Assembly: GCA_020442545.1 (NCBI GenBank)
Contig: JAGRJX010000245.1
Coordinates: forward strand, 1-6,041
From: Lysobacterales bacterium
Lineage (GTDB): Bacteria; Pseudomonadota; Gammaproteobacteria; Xanthomonadales; Xanthomonadaceae
DNA length: 6,041 nt
Reading direction: 5' to 3'
In this document: positions 5,232 to 6,041 of the stretch, in pieces
How positions within the stretch are numbered: the first letter of the stretch is position 1
Layout of the letters: each line of letters begins with the position of its first letter
The notes under the pieces: generated by a model
The model's input: only the letters and a program-made list of their open reading frames with translations
Told to the model about the DNA's origin: nothing
Databases searched by the model: none
Program-made: the position numbers and the translations under genes

Positions 5232-6041
5232 ACCCGCGTCGGCAGGATGCAGCGGTGCCGGCTCCGCACCTGCGGCCTTGCCGTGATCGGCCGCCACCAC
5301 CGCAAACGCTTGCGGACGGGTGGCGCGCCAGGCAACCCACCAGGCCAGACCCAGCAGCAGGGCCGACAGCAGGAAGGCCGCACCAGGCAGATGCAGCGCC
5401 ACGCCTTCGCCGATGAAGTACGCGAACACCGTGGTGAACAGCGCCGGACCAAACACGCCGGCAACGCTGGACAGGCTGACCAGCGCGCCCTGGATGCGAC
5501 CCTGCTCGCGCGGATCAACCGCGCGGGTGATCAGCGATTGCGTACTGGGCCCGGCCAACCCCCACAGCGCCAGCAGCGGAATCGCCAGCAGGAACAGGCC
5601 GCCGCTCGGCGCCCAGCCCTGCACCGCAAAGCCCGCCGCGCCACAGGCCACGCCAATCAGCAGCGTCACCCGCTCGCCCAGCTTCGGCACCAGTTTGCGC
5701 AACAGGACGGCCTGGGTGATGGCATTGGCGAGACCGACCAGCGCCAGCGTCAGCCCGACCTCGCGCGCGCCCCAGCCGTAGCGATAGTCGGCATACAGCA
5801 CGAACACGCTGTTCAGCGCGTAGTGCGCCAGCTGCGACAGGAACGCCACCGCCGCCAGGCCAAAGATCTGCGGATAGCGCCGCAGCAGCATCAGGGCGCC
5901 CAGCGGATTGGCGCGTTTGAGGTCGACCCGGTCGCGATCCTCGGTTTTCAGGGATTCGGGAAGGATGAAGAAACCGTAGAGGAAGTTGGCCAGCGACAGG
6001 CCGGCGGCAACGTAGAACGGCAGCCGCAGGTCAATGTCGCC
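5220..6041 (-). CDS. TetA-like MFS efflux transporter, C-terminal part (5' end outside window)
   Basis: This is the last 273 residues of a major facilitator transporter of the TCR/Tet type, which are inner-membrane drug/proton antiporters. The frame stays open to the right edge, so the first five or so helices are missing; the ATG at 5891 is internal. The visible part starts with helix 6 and the family LPESL motif (LYGFFILPESL, codons near 5949-5981), then a charged central loop, then the second half. That half has helix 7 (LAAVAFLSQLAHYALNSVFVLY), YGWG.REVGLTLALVG leading into helix 8, a GERVTLLIG turn into helix 9, ALWGLAGPSTQSLITRAVDPREQGRIQGALVSL (helices 10-11 with their loop) and a last helix near LPGAAFLLSALLLGLAWW. 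The likeness is to broad Tet/quinolone/sugar-type exporters; substrate and resistance role cannot be inferred. The stop is 69 bases from the next gene on the same strand. Confidence 0.9.
   Translation of the reverse strand, partial: GDIDLRLPFYVAAGLSLANFLYGFFILPESLKTEDRDRVDLKRANPLGALMLLRRYPQIFGLAAVAFLSQLAHYALNSVFVLYADYRYGWGAREVGLTLALVGLANAITQAVLLRKLVPKLGERVTLLIGVACGAAGFAVQGWAPSGGLFLLAIPLLALWGLAGPSTQSLITRAVDPREQGRIQGALVSLSSVAGVFGPALFTTVFAYFIGEGVALHLPGAAFLLSALLLGLAWWVAWRATRPQAFAVVAADHGKAAGAEPAPLHPADAGPLD

Noticed and set aside
1..6041. Defence island, CRISPR, toxin-antitoxin or prophage content
   Set aside because: No spaced repeats, nuclease, integrase, transposase or phage structural motifs were seen; all seven genes belong to ordinary chromosomal families or are unrecognised membrane proteins.

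Overview
The window is dense, GC-rich bacterial DNA (strong G/C third-position bias, Shine-Dalgarno starts, very short gaps) and holds seven genes with almost no non-coding sequence. The genes and the repeat in the methyltransferase gene look like a gammaproteobacterium of the Xanthomonadales/Lysobacterales. That placement rests on recalled protein style, not on a search. No RNA gene, insertion sequence, CRISPR array, attachment site or origin was seen.

Left part, + strand (1-1474): the C-terminal 285 residues of a large indolepyruvate ferredoxin oxidoreductase (DUF6537 end). A DUF924 protein follows, and its ATG shares one base with the oxidoreductase stop, so the two are probably co-transcribed and translationally coupled.

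Middle (1444-3679): a DUF938-type SAM-dependent methyltransferase lies on the - strand and overlaps the DUF924 gene tail to tail by 31 bp. It carries an in-frame dispersed-repeat hairpin that codes for part of the protein. About 70 bp separate it from a divergent + strand gene for a six-helix rhomboid serine protease with an unusually long first loop and a C-terminal helical/TPR-like domain.

Right part, - strand (3681-6041): read in transcription order, this is a partial TetA-like MFS efflux transporter, a 66-residue hydrophobic protein and a 415-residue membrane protein with a C-terminal TPR-like region. The last gene ends one base from the rhomboid stop codon, so the two meet tail to tail.

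Most of the window looks like chromosomal housekeeping or poorly characterised conserved genes. I found no clear new defence or mobile system. The points most worth a second look are the repeat domesticated into the methyltransferase reading frame, the convergent pair of membrane-plus-helical-repeat proteins (one a predicted intramembrane protease), and the small hydrophobic protein just upstream of the second of them.
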